Assembly: GCF_020510685.1 (NCBI RefSeq)
Contig: NZ_CP075185.1
Coordinates: 930,001 to 994,000, forward strand
DNA length: 64,000 nucleotides
From: Dechloromonas denitrificans
GTDB lineage: Bacteria > Pseudomonadota > Gammaproteobacteria > Burkholderiales > Rhodocyclaceae
Direction of reading: 5' to 3'
Every line of letters begins with the position of its first letter. The first letter of the stretch is position 1. A program made the translations under genes and the position numbers. This document shows positions 26,212-33,941 of the stretch, piece after piece. The notes under the pieces were generated by a model, which worked only from the letters and a program-made list of their open reading frames with translations, was not told the origin of the DNA and searched no databases.

Positions 26212-27567
26212 TTATGAACTGGTTTTGCTCAACTGTTGTGTAAGGTAACTGCTCGTCGTGTTCATTTGGCTCATCAGCTTATCGAGGGCGGTAAACTGAG
26301 CGGTGTAGCGTTTTTGGACGGCAGCGACCCGGATTTCGAGCGCCGCTATATTGTCCTTGTCGTTTTTCACGGACGAACTCAAACCGTTCATTCGTCCCGC
26401 GATTACGCCTTGCGCATCAAGCAAGCCGCTAATCGTGGTTTTCATGGCCGAGCCATAGGCGGTCAGGGTCTTTTGCACTTCGCCCGACGAATTGGAAATC
26501 GCGTTTGAGAGCTTTGTCGAATCAACCGATAAGGTGCCGTCCTGCTTGAACGATATGCCCAGTGACGAGAGTGTCTGATAAGCGGCACCGGCCAACTCGG
26601 CGGGGACCGTTGTCCGGCTACTGTGCAGCGCACTCTGGACGCTTCGTACCGACGACTCGCCGTTCAGCGGTTTGGCTGTCTTCGTGGTCGCATCATAAGT
26701 GTTGTTTTGCTTGATGACCGTGTTCAGGGCGTTGTATGCACCGACAAAAGCGCTTACTGCCTCATTTATCGCTGCAGTGTCGCCCTTGATCGAGATGGTT
26801 GACGATCCGGTGCTCTGCAGCTTGAGGGTTACCCCGTTGATGGCGTCGGTGATGGTGTTGCTGGCAGATGTCACCGTTACGCCGTCAATGGTCAGGCTCG
26901 CATCCTTTGCCGTACTCCTGGCCAAGCCGGAGGTGGTCTCGTCGAATCCGGCAAGGCCAGAAAGGCTGGTGGCCGGTGCCGTTGTGCTCCCTGTCGTTAC
27001 GGCGAGAGAGAAGGCGCCTGCCGCACCGGTGGTGGTTCCGGCAAAAACAAGCCGGTCGCCGTCGCTGCCGGAGATGACAGAGGCTGTGACGCCGATGTTG
27101 GCGGCATTGATTTTTGACCGGATATCCTGCAGCGAATAACTCGCCTGGTCGTTGAGCGCAATCGACTGAGTTGTTCCGTTTATGCTGAATTCAAGTGACC
27201 CTTGGCCAAAGGTCGTGCCGGTCGCGAATGCGCCGGAGAAACTTTTTTGCGCCGCGGCAAGGTCAGTAACGTTGATTGCGTAGCTGCCCGCGGACGCACT
27301 GACCGAGGTCGAGGCGGTCACTTTCGTGGCATCGCTTGAGGTGGCGGCCAAGGCTGCCAGTTTGCTGGGATTGCTTAGCGTTTCCACGGCCGTCTGTAGT
27401 GTCGACAACGCGGATTTAAGCACGCCAAATGTTGTTAACTTGGTCGTGGTGCCGGCGACTTTCGTGTTCAGGGCATCAATCGGCTGTCTTTCGGCAGCCA
27501 TGAGTTTGGTGAGCATCGAATTCAAGTCGACGCCAGTGCCAATCCCCAAGCTGGTTGTTGTTGCCAT
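26212..27567 (-). CDS. fliD: Filament cap protein FliD (HAP2)
   Basis: Cap at the filament tip that folds incoming flagellin. The 451-aa product starts with the FliD signature LGIGTGVDLNSMLTKLMAAE and PIDALNTKVAGTTTKLTTFG, has Thr/Ser/Ala-rich outer domains, and ends in a long coiled coil (DNIAALEIRVAAVQKRYTAQ and FTALDKLMSQMNTTSSYLTQ). It lies 23 bases after flaG with an AAGAGG ribosome site. Confidence 0.95.
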   Translation of the reverse strand: MATTTSLGIGTGVDLNSMLTKLMAAERQPIDALNTKVAGTTTKLTTFGVLKSALSTLQTAVETLSNPSKLAALAATSSDATKVTASTSVSASAGSYAINVTDLAAAQKSFSGAFATGTTFGQGSLEFSINGTTQSIALNDQASYSLQDIRSKINAANIGVTASVISGSDGDRLVFAGTTTGAAGAFSLAVTTGSTTAPATSLSGLAGFDETTSGLARSTAKDASLTIDGVTVTSASNTITDAINGVTLKLQSTGSSTISIKGDTAAINEAVSAFVGAYNALNTVIKQNNTYDATTKTAKPLNGESSVRSVQSALHSSRTTVPAELAGAAYQTLSSLGISFKQDGTLSVDSTKLSNAISNSSGEVQKTLTAYGSAMKTTISGLLDAQGVIAGRMNGLSSSVKNDKDNIAALEIRVAAVQKRYTAQFTALDKLMSQMNTTSSYLTQQLSKTSS

Positions 27568-27590
27568 ATCGATTACCTCTTAAATCTAAA

Positions 27591-27965
27591 TCAAACTTTG
27601 TCGCGAAGAAACAGCCCTTGCAGTTTATCCAACGCCTGGGCAATAGCAATTACTTCCTCGGAAGGAAATTGCCGGATGACGTCATTGGTCGAGCTATCAA
27701 TTACTTTGACGACATTGAGTCCAGTCTTCTCATCAATGCTGAAGCTTATTTCACTTGAAGTCTGGGCAACAAAGTCGGCGATACGGGCTACTGCTTCCTT
27801 AACGCTGCTGGCGTCGGATGTGCTTTGAGAGTTTACCCCGACATCCTTGTTTTCTGCGACGGAAGCACTTGATTGATTTTCCGCTCGTGGTGCTGCTCGG
27901 ACTTGTTTTTGTGCCGCGGTATTCGCAGGAGATACGTCACTGGAAACCAAAGGTTGCACGTTCAT
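27591..27965 (-). CDS. flaG: FlaG family protein
   Basis: Small polar-flagellum protein that affects filament length in several bacteria. The 124-aa product has a disordered Ser/Ala-rich N-terminal half and a conserved C-terminal half with ISFSIDEKTGLNVVKVIDSS followed by RQFPSEEVIAIAQALDKLQG, the FlaG motif. TAGGAGC precedes the ATG. It lies between the flagellin terminator and fliD, which is the usual fliC-flaG-fliD order of polar systems. No separate promoter was found in the 82-base gap. Confidence 0.93.
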   Translation of the reverse strand: MNVQPLVSSDVSPANTAAQKQVRAAPRAENQSSASVAENKDVGVNSQSTSDASSVKEAVARIADFVAQTSSEISFSIDEKTGLNVVKVIDSSTNDVIRQFPSEEVIAIAQALDKLQGLFLRDKV

Positions 27966-27983
27966 TTTTTTGCTCCTAAGGAC

Positions 27984-28018
27984 AAAAGGTGCGAAGGCTT
28001 ATACAAACCTTCGCACCT
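27984..28018 (-). terminator. Rho-independent terminator of the flagellin gene
   Basis: An 11-bp perfect inverted repeat (AGGTGCGAAGG / CCTTCGCACCT) with a 10-base loop. On the minus strand it is followed by TTTTG. It begins about 30 bases after the fliC stop and ends just before the flaG ribosome site, so flaG and later genes would be expressed by read-through or from a promoter not recognised here. Confidence 0.85.
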
Positions 28019-28047
28019 CATTCAAGCGCGGTGTCCAGTCTGCTTGC

Positions 28048-28776
28048 TTATCGCAGGAGCGAGAGAACGTTCTGCGGAATCTGATTCGCTTGAGCCACCA
28101 TTGCGGTACCTGCTTGCTGGAGGATCTGCGAGCGGGCCAGGTTAGCCGTTTCCTGAGCAAAGTCGGCAGCCACGATCCGGGTCTTCGCAGCCATCTGGTT
28201 TTCGTAGTTGGCTTCTTGCGATTGAATCTGGAACTGCAGATTGTTCATCACGGCACCGGCAGTGGCTCGCGATGCAGCAACCGAACCGAGTGCGGCGGTA
28301 ATGTTCGCCGCCGAAGCGCCCACCGTAGTGGAGACCGAAGCTACGCTGGTGATGCCTTGGGCGAAGGACGTTTGACCGTTCAGCGTGGCGGCAGTCTGGA
28401 TGGTGGCCATCGAGGCCGACAGGGCGGTAAATTCAGAGTTGATGTAACCCTTGTCGGTTGAGGTCAGCGTCGTGCTGCCTGCTTGGGATTCCAGTTCGGA
28501 CATGCGCAGCAGAATGTCGCCAACCACTTGCAGAGCACCGTCGGCGACTTGCGCCTGGGAAATCAAATCGGAATTGTTGCGGATTTTGGCTGAAATGCCA
28601 CGTGCTTCAGCATCCATGTTCAGCGAAACGGCAAGACCGGCTGCATCGTCTTTTGCCGAGTTGATTCGCAGGCCAGACGACAAGCGTTCAATGGCCGATG
28701 ACAAACCCAGGGCATTCTTGTTCAGGTTGCGTTGGGCGTTCAGCGAATACAGGTTGGTGTTAATTTGTTGTGCCAT
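28048..28776 (-). CDS. fliC: Flagellin FliC (short type)
   Basis: Filament subunit. The ATG at 28776 with AGGAG upstream gives 242 aa starting MAQQINTNLYSLNAQRNL. The conserved ends are complete: ERLSSGLRINSAKDDAAGLA (about 29-48) and the C-terminal ARSQILQQAGTAMVAQANQI. Only about 80 Ser/Thr/Ala-rich residues separate them, so the outer D2/D3 domains of enteric flagellin are missing. The frame is open 31 codons further up, but that part lies outside the family. It has a sigma28-type promoter and its own terminator, so it is likely a strongly expressed single-gene unit. Confidence 0.97.
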   Translation of the reverse strand: MAQQINTNLYSLNAQRNLNKNALGLSSAIERLSSGLRINSAKDDAAGLAVSLNMDAEARGISAKIRNNSDLISQAQVADGALQVVGDILLRMSELESQAGSTTLTSTDKGYINSEFTALSASMATIQTAATLNGQTSFAQGITSVASVSTTVGASAANITAALGSVAASRATAGAVMNNLQFQIQSQEANYENQMAAKTRIVAADFAQETANLARSQILQQAGTAMVAQANQIPQNVLSLLR

Positions 28777-28874
28777 TTTGTTTCTCCTATCCTCTTGAAT
28801 AAAGGGGCGCTTACTTGCCGTCTCCGGCTTTCCGCTGGCCCATCCACGATGCGATTGGGTCGCCGTCAAGTTAT

Positions 28875-28901
28875 ATTACGGCGCGCCGGGAGGAATCTTT
28901 A
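28875..28901 (-). promoter_or_regulatory. Sigma28 (FliA)-type promoter of the flagellin gene
   Basis: On the minus strand TAAAGATT, 11 bases, then GCCGTAAT. The -35 differs from TAAAGTTT by one base and the -10 keeps GCCG of GCCGATAA; spacing is exact. It leaves a leader of about 90 bases before fliC. Confidence 0.8.
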
Positions 28902-29158
28902 GCAATTATTTTCGCTTGTTGTAATGCAGCTCCTGGATTCGGATTTCGACTCTTTACTACTTCGTTTTCCTTCCTTTGCCGAGCGTCCGGAAACCGATCA
29001 TTGGCGGGGCCGGCGCTCGAAGTGCTTGCTGAGGCCGTTGCTTATCGTGCTCGGTGCAGTATTCTCCGCGTGATCCGGGTTTTGTCGTTCGGCCCGCCTT
29101 TGTGGCGGGCTGCCGACAAGCTCTTCACAAATGTCTTTCATTGATTCAGTGAGTCGCG
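28902..29158 (-). other. Divergent intergenic region between flagellin promoter and fkbM, with a hairpin
   Basis: No convincing gene lies in this stretch; an open frame on the + strand (28815-29144) has no family features and crosses the flagellin promoter. At 29092-29110 there is a perfect 7-bp inverted repeat (GCCCGCC / GGCGGGC) with loop TTTGT, but no T-run follows on either strand. I found no sigma28 or sigma54 element facing the fkbM gene. Confidence 0.5.
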
Positions 29159-29998
29159 ATGTTTTCTTTGCTTGAACTTCTGCCCGAGTCCACTCTGTTC
29201 AACATCATTGATGTTGGCGCTTCGTTCAATCCCGGTGAGCCAGCCCCCTACCAAGGGTTCGTGGATGCCGGGAAGGCCAGAGTCATCGGCTTCGAGCCCG
29301 ATCTGGCTGAGTGCGAGCGACTGAATCAGACTTTTGGATCGCCGCATCGCTTCCTGCCGCATTTTGTCGGCGACGGTGGCCCGGCGACGTTTTACGAAAC
29401 CAACTGGGTGCTTACGGGGTCCTTGTTTCCCGCCAACACCGCCTTGCTCGAGAAGTTCCAGAATCTGGCGGAAGTGGTTACGCCGGTGGCCGAGCATCCG
29501 GTTGAGACCTCTCGTCTGGATGATCTGCAAGAAATCGCCGATGTCGATTATTTGAAGATCGATGTGCAGGGCGCCGAACTTGCCGTTTTTCGCGGCGCGC
29601 CGCGCTTGCTGGCTGAAACACTGGTTATCTGCACGGAAGTCGAGTTTGTCGAGTTGTACAAGGGGCAGCCCTTGTTTGCCGATGTCGACGCATTTCTTCG
29701 TCAGTCCGGTTTCCAGTTCCATCGCTTCGACGGATTTGCCTCGCGCGCTTTCAAGCCGCTCATCTATAACAACGATATCAATGCCGGCGGTGGGCAGATC
29801 TTGTGGTCGGACGCCATTTATGTCCGGGACTGGATGCGCCTCGATGAACTGAGCGCCGACAAGCTCCTCAAATATGCCGTTCTGGCGCATGACTTGCTGC
29901 ATTCCTACGATCTGGCACATCTGGTGCTGTCGGCGCTCGATTGCAAAGCGGGTTCGGAACTGGCGGATTTATATCTTGGCCGCCTGACCAATCAATGA
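29159..29998 (+). CDS. FkbM family methyltransferase next to flagellin
   Basis: Predicted SAM-dependent O-methyltransferase, probably acting on a sugar. The 279-aa product has the SAM-binding NIIDVGASFNPGE near residue 17, GFEPD near residue 42 (acidic residue for the SAM ribose), and the FkbM hallmark YLKIDVQGAE near residues 138-147. The last 50 residues (after LSADKLLK) form a helical tail. It sits immediately beyond the flagellin gene on the other strand and upstream of the OGT pair, so methylation of a flagellin glycan is a reasonable guess, not a demonstration. Confidence 0.85.
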   Translation: MFSLLELLPESTLFNIIDVGASFNPGEPAPYQGFVDAGKARVIGFEPDLAECERLNQTFGSPHRFLPHFVGDGGPATFYETNWVLTGSLFPANTALLEKFQNLAEVVTPVAEHPVETSRLDDLQEIADVDYLKIDVQGAELAVFRGAPRLLAETLVICTEVEFVELYKGQPLFADVDAFLRQSGFQFHRFDGFASRAFKPLIYNNDINAGGGQILWSDAIYVRDWMRLDELSADKLLKYAVLAHDLLHSYDLAHLVLSALDCKAGSELADLYLGRLTNQ

Positions 29999-30077
29999 TT
30001 GCTGTGCTTTCTTGTCGGTCCAGGTCTTCTTCCGGCCGCGCCGGTGAGCGGGCAACCGGCAACGGCTGAGTGAACGA

Positions 30078-33000
30078 ATGCAACCGACAGCGGATGAATT
30101 GGGATGTTTGGCGGGTTTCTATTCGCGCGCCGATTTTATTGGCCTCGAAGCCGAATCCAGGCAGCTGCTGACGCGCTACCCAGACGTCGGCTTCTTGTGG
30201 CAGGTGCTGGGCGTTGCGCTCAATGCGCAGAAGAAGGACGGGCTGGCCGCACTGCAAAAGGCCGTAGGCTTGCTGCCGTACGATGCCGAGGCGCACAACA
30301 ACCTGGGCAATGCGCTGAAGGATGCCGGGCGGCTGGGCGAGGCGGAAGCGAGCTATCGGCAGGCGTTGGTGCTGAAGGCGGGCGATCCGGTGACCCACTA
30401 CAATTTGGGGGTGGTGTTGCAGGAACAGGGGCGCTGGGCCGAGGCTGAGGCCGCTTACCGGCAGGCCGTGTTGCTGCGGCCTGACTTCGCCCAAGCGTAT
30501 TACAACTTGGGAACCGTGCTCGAAGATCAGGGCCGGCTTGCTGCCGCCGAGCGATGCTACCGGCAGGCGATCAACCTGGCGCCCGAGATGATCGACGCCC
30601 ATTACAACTTGGGCACGACGTTGCGCGAAATGGGCAATCTCGACGCTGCAGGGGCGGCATTCCGGCATGTGCTGCAGCAACAGCCCGACTACCTTGATGC
30701 ACTGGGTAGCCTGCTGTTCATCGAGAACTATCGTCCGGGCTCGGTTGCAACTGGGCAGTGCCAGGATGTGCGCCGCTATGGTGCGCTGGTATCGGCGAAA
30801 GCGCAGGGTGGTTACACGGCATGGCAGTGCGCGGCGGCGCCGCAGCGGCTGCGGGTCGGGCTGGTGTCGGGGGATCTGCGCGACCACTCGGTTGGGCATT
30901 TCCTCGAAGGCTTCCTGCAGCAAATCGATCCAGCCCGGATCGAACTGCTGGCCTACCCGACGCACCGGGAATTCAGCGACCTGAGCGTGCGCATCAAACC
31001 CTATTTCGCCGGCTGGTATTCGCTGGTCGGGCTCTCCGACGAAGCCGCCGCCCGGCGCATCCACGCCGACGGCGTGCACGTCCTGGTCGACCTGTCCGGC
31101 CACACCGGGCACAACCGGCTGCCGGTCTTCGCCTGGAAACCGGCACCGGTCCAGGCCAGCTGGCTCGGCTACTGCGCCAGCACCGGCGTCGCCGAAATCG
31201 ACTATTACATCGCCGACGGCGAAACCCTGCCGGTTGCGCAAGAAGCCGCCTTCACCGAACAAATCTGGCGGCTACCGGCCAGCTACCTGTGCTTCTCGCA
31301 GCCGGCCGAGCCGGTCGAAGTCAATACCCTGCCGGCGCTGGCCAACGGCCACCTCACCTTCGGCTCGTTCAACAACCTGAGCAAGATGACGAGCGAAGTC
31401 GTCGCGCTCTGGGCGCAGCTCCTGCACGCCCTGCCGGACAGCCGGCTGCTGCTCAAAGCCAAGCAACTCGGCGAAGCCTCGACGCGCGACCAAGTGCTCG
31501 CCCAGTACGCGGCGCATGACATCGGCCCCGAACGACTGCTGCTGGAAGGCCCGATTCAAGGGCGCAGCGGGCATCTCGCCGCCTACCAGCAGGTAGACAT
31601 CGGACTCGACCCCTTCCCGTACAACGGCGTCACGACGACGATGGAAGCGCTGTGGATGGGCGTGCCGGTCCTGACGCTGAGCGGCGAACGCTTTCTCGCC
31701 CGGCAGGGCGTCGGTATCCTGACGCATGCCGGCCTGCCCGAGTGGATTGCCGCCGACGGCGCCGAACTGGTCGCCAAGGCGCGGGCGCAAAGCCGCAATC
31801 TGCCGGCCCTGGCAGTGCTGCGCACCGGCCTGCGCGAGCGGCTGCTGGCCTCGCCGCTGCTCGACACCCAAGGCTTCGCCCGGGATTTCGAGAACGCCCT
31901 GTGGGGCATGTGGCAGAAACGCCAGGACGCAACCCCGGTCGGTCGCCCCGACGCGCTGCCACTGGCCGACGCATCGCCGCTCTATCCGGCCGAACTCAGT
32001 GCCCTGTCCAGCCTGTTCGCTGCCGGCCGCTATCGCCCGCTGGAAAACCGGGCGCGGCTGTTGCTGCGGCAGAACCCGACGGCCGGCCCGGTCTGGAAAG
32101 CACTCGGTCTGGCGCTCGATGCGCAAGGCCAGGATAGCCTGAGTGCGATGCGCCGGGCGGTGGAGCTACTGCCCGATGACGCGGAAGCGCATAACAACCT
32201 CGGCCTGGCCCTCAACAAGATCGGTTGCCTTGATCAGGCCGAGAGCATGTATCGAGCGGCCATCGCCATCTCTTCCGATTACGCGATGGGCCATCTCAAT
32301 CTTGGGTCCCTGCTCCGTGGCCGGGGGCACTTTGCCGAGGCGGAAACCTGTTTTCGACAAGCCCTGCAAGCCCGGCCGGATTACGCCGAGGCGCACTATG
32401 CCCTTGGCTTGGTCCTGCATGAACAAAATCGTCTGGATACAGCTGAAGTCAACCTGCGCCAGGCGATTCGGCTCGACCCCGGGCATGGCGAAGCCTATAG
32501 CTGTCTGGCCGTGATACTTCAGGGAAAAGGCCGCCTGGAAGAGGCGGAAGCGGCTTGCCGGAAGGCGCTGGCCATCAATCCGCGACTGGTCGAAGCGCAC
32601 AATAATCTGGGCCTTGTCTGCATCGTCAGTGGTCGCGTTGCCGAGGCCGTGGCGGCCTTTCAGCATGCCCTGGAACTTGACCCGGGGTTCTCGGACGCGT
32701 TCAGCAATCTGCTGTTTGCCTACAACTACAGTCATCTGTACGGTCCGGAGCGGTGCCTGGCAGAAGCGCAGCGTTACGGCGCGCTGGTCGCCGGCAAGGC
32801 CCGGCCGTATGTCGCCTGGTCGTGCCCGTCGACGCCGACCCGTTTGCGGGTCGGCCTGGTCTCCGGAGATCTGCGCGACCACCCGGTCGGGCATTTTCTC
32901 GAAAGCGTGGTCAAGGCCCTGGATAGCGAGCGTATCGAGTTGATCGCCTACCCGACGCATCACGAAGTCAGCCCTCTGACCCGCCGCATCCAGCCCTGCT

Positions 33001-33941
33001 TTGCCGCCTGGAAACCGCTGCACGGCCTGAGCGACGAAGCCGCCGCCCGGCTGATCCATGACGACGGACTCCATCTCCTGATCGATCTGGCCGGCCACAC
33101 GGCACACAACCGGCTGCCGGTCTTCGCCTGGAAGCCGGCGCCGGTCCAGGCCAGTTGGCTCGGCTACTTCGCCACGACCGGCGTTGCCGCCATCGACTAT
33201 CTGCTGGCCGATGCGGTCGGGGTGCCGGCCGACCAACGTGGCCAATTCACCGAAGAAATCGTCTATCTGCCCGACACCCGGCTGTGCTTCACGCCGCCCG
33301 ACCGGGCCCCGGCCGTCGCCCCATCGCCCGGTCTGGCCAATGGCTACGTCACCTTCGGCTGTTTCCAGAACCTGACCAAGATCACCGATCCGGTACTCGC
33401 CGTCTGGAGCCGCATCCTGTCGGCCCTGCCGACGGCGCGACTGCGCCTGCAGAACCGGCAACTCGGCGATGCCGTGGTACGCGAGCAACTGCAGCAACGG
33501 CTGCGCCAGCAAGGCATCGAGCCAAGCCGGGTGGCACTGCTCGAGCCGGTATCGCGGGCCGAATACCTGGCGGCGCACGGCGACGTCGATTGCCTGCTCG
33601 ACACCTTCCCCTACCCGGGTGGGACGACGACCTGCGAAGCCTTGTGGATGGGGGTGCCGACGCTGACGCTGGCCGGTGACGGGCTATTGGCCCGGCAAGG
33701 GGCCAGTCTGCTGACGGCTGCCGGGCTGCCGGGCTGGGTGGCGGCCACGGCCGACGCGTATGTCGCCAAGGCTATCGCCCAGGCCGACGATCTGGCCGGC
33801 CTGGCGGCCTTGCGGGCCGAACTGCGGGGGCGGGTCGGCGGCTCGCCGCTGATCGATGCCCCCCGCTTCGCCCGGAATCTCGAGGCCGCCTGCTGGGCTA
33901 TGTGGCAGAAATACAAGAATACAGAGAGGAACGGCCAGTGA
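30078..33941 (+). CDS. Double-headed TPR-OGT glycosyltransferase 1 (GT41-like)
   Basis: A 1287-aa protein with order TPR - OGT-A - TPR - OGT-B. TPR blocks lie at about residues 35-235 and 665-875 (repeats such as AEAHNNLGNALKDAGRLGEA). OGT-A (about 254-615) and OGT-B (about 920-1277) each have the SPINDLY/OGT pattern: VGLVSGDLRDH then VGHF, PVQASWLGY, TFGSFNN or TFGCFQN with a following Lys, and GVTTTMEALWMG or GGTTTCEALWMG. GT41 enzymes transfer a sugar to Ser/Thr of proteins, with TPRs choosing the acceptor. Two intact-looking catalytic modules in one chain are unusual. No signal peptide, so cytoplasmic. Confidence 0.93.
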   Translation: MQPTADELGCLAGFYSRADFIGLEAESRQLLTRYPDVGFLWQVLGVALNAQKKDGLAALQKAVGLLPYDAEAHNNLGNALKDAGRLGEAEASYRQALVLKAGDPVTHYNLGVVLQEQGRWAEAEAAYRQAVLLRPDFAQAYYNLGTVLEDQGRLAAAERCYRQAINLAPEMIDAHYNLGTTLREMGNLDAAGAAFRHVLQQQPDYLDALGSLLFIENYRPGSVATGQCQDVRRYGALVSAKAQGGYTAWQCAAAPQRLRVGLVSGDLRDHSVGHFLEGFLQQIDPARIELLAYPTHREFSDLSVRIKPYFAGWYSLVGLSDEAAARRIHADGVHVLVDLSGHTGHNRLPVFAWKPAPVQASWLGYCASTGVAEIDYYIADGETLPVAQEAAFTEQIWRLPASYLCFSQPAEPVEVNTLPALANGHLTFGSFNNLSKMTSEVVALWAQLLHALPDSRLLLKAKQLGEASTRDQVLAQYAAHDIGPERLLLEGPIQGRSGHLAAYQQVDIGLDPFPYNGVTTTMEALWMGVPVLTLSGERFLARQGVGILTHAGLPEWIAADGAELVAKARAQSRNLPALAVLRTGLRERLLASPLLDTQGFARDFENALWGMWQKRQDATPVGRPDALPLADASPLYPAELSALSSLFAAGRYRPLENRARLLLRQNPTAGPVWKALGLALDAQGQDSLSAMRRAVELLPDDAEAHNNLGLALNKIGCLDQAESMYRAAIAISSDYAMGHLNLGSLLRGRGHFAEAETCFRQALQARPDYAEAHYALGLVLHEQNRLDTAEVNLRQAIRLDPGHGEAYSCLAVILQGKGRLEEAEAACRKALAINPRLVEAHNNLGLVCIVSGRVAEAVAAFQHALELDPGFSDAFSNLLFAYNYSHLYGPERCLAEAQRYGALVAGKARPYVAWSCPSTPTRLRVGLVSGDLRDHPVGHFLESVVKALDSERIELIAYPTHHEVSPLTRRIQPCFAAWKPLHGLSDEAAARLIHDDGLHLLIDLAGHTAHNRLPVFAWKPAPVQASWLGYFATTGVAAIDYLLADAVGVPADQRGQFTEEIVYLPDTRLCFTPPDRAPAVAPSPGLANGYVTFGCFQNLTKITDPVLAVWSRILSALPTARLRLQNRQLGDAVVREQLQQRLRQQGIEPSRVALLEPVSRAEYLAAHGDVDCLLDTFPYPGGTTTCEALWMGVPTLTLAGDGLLARQGASLLTAAGLPGWVAATADAYVAKAIAQADDLAGLAALRAELRGRVGGSPLIDAPRFARNLEAACWAMWQKYKNTERNGQ
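30786..32217 (+). repeat. Direct repeat A, copy 1 (OGT-A module)
   Basis: About 1.43 kb covering OGT-A and the first repeat of the next TPR block. It matches 35369-36800 at a constant offset of 4583 bases with no indel found by eye and only a few scattered mismatches (for example GAC versus GGC, giving Asp or Gly after QYAAH). Outside these limits the two genes diverge clearly. Confidence 0.9.
32688..33905 (+). repeat. Direct repeat B, copy 1 (OGT-B module)
   Basis: About 1.22 kb covering OGT-B. It matches 37373-38590 at a constant offset of 4685 bases with only a handful of mismatches seen by eye. The match begins at TTCTCGGACGCGTTCAGCAA and stops a few codons before the end of each gene. 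Confidence 0.9.

Noticed and set aside
28815..29144. Open frame of 109 codons between flagellin promoter and fkbM
   Set aside because: No ribosome site or recognisable motif, unlikely composition, and it crosses the sigma28-type promoter of fliC on the opposite strand.
29868..31262. 464-codon frame antisense to fkbM and the first OGT gene
   Set aside because: A similar frame reappears antisense to the duplicated OGT module at 35012-35845; it follows from the coding strand's codon bias, not from a gene.
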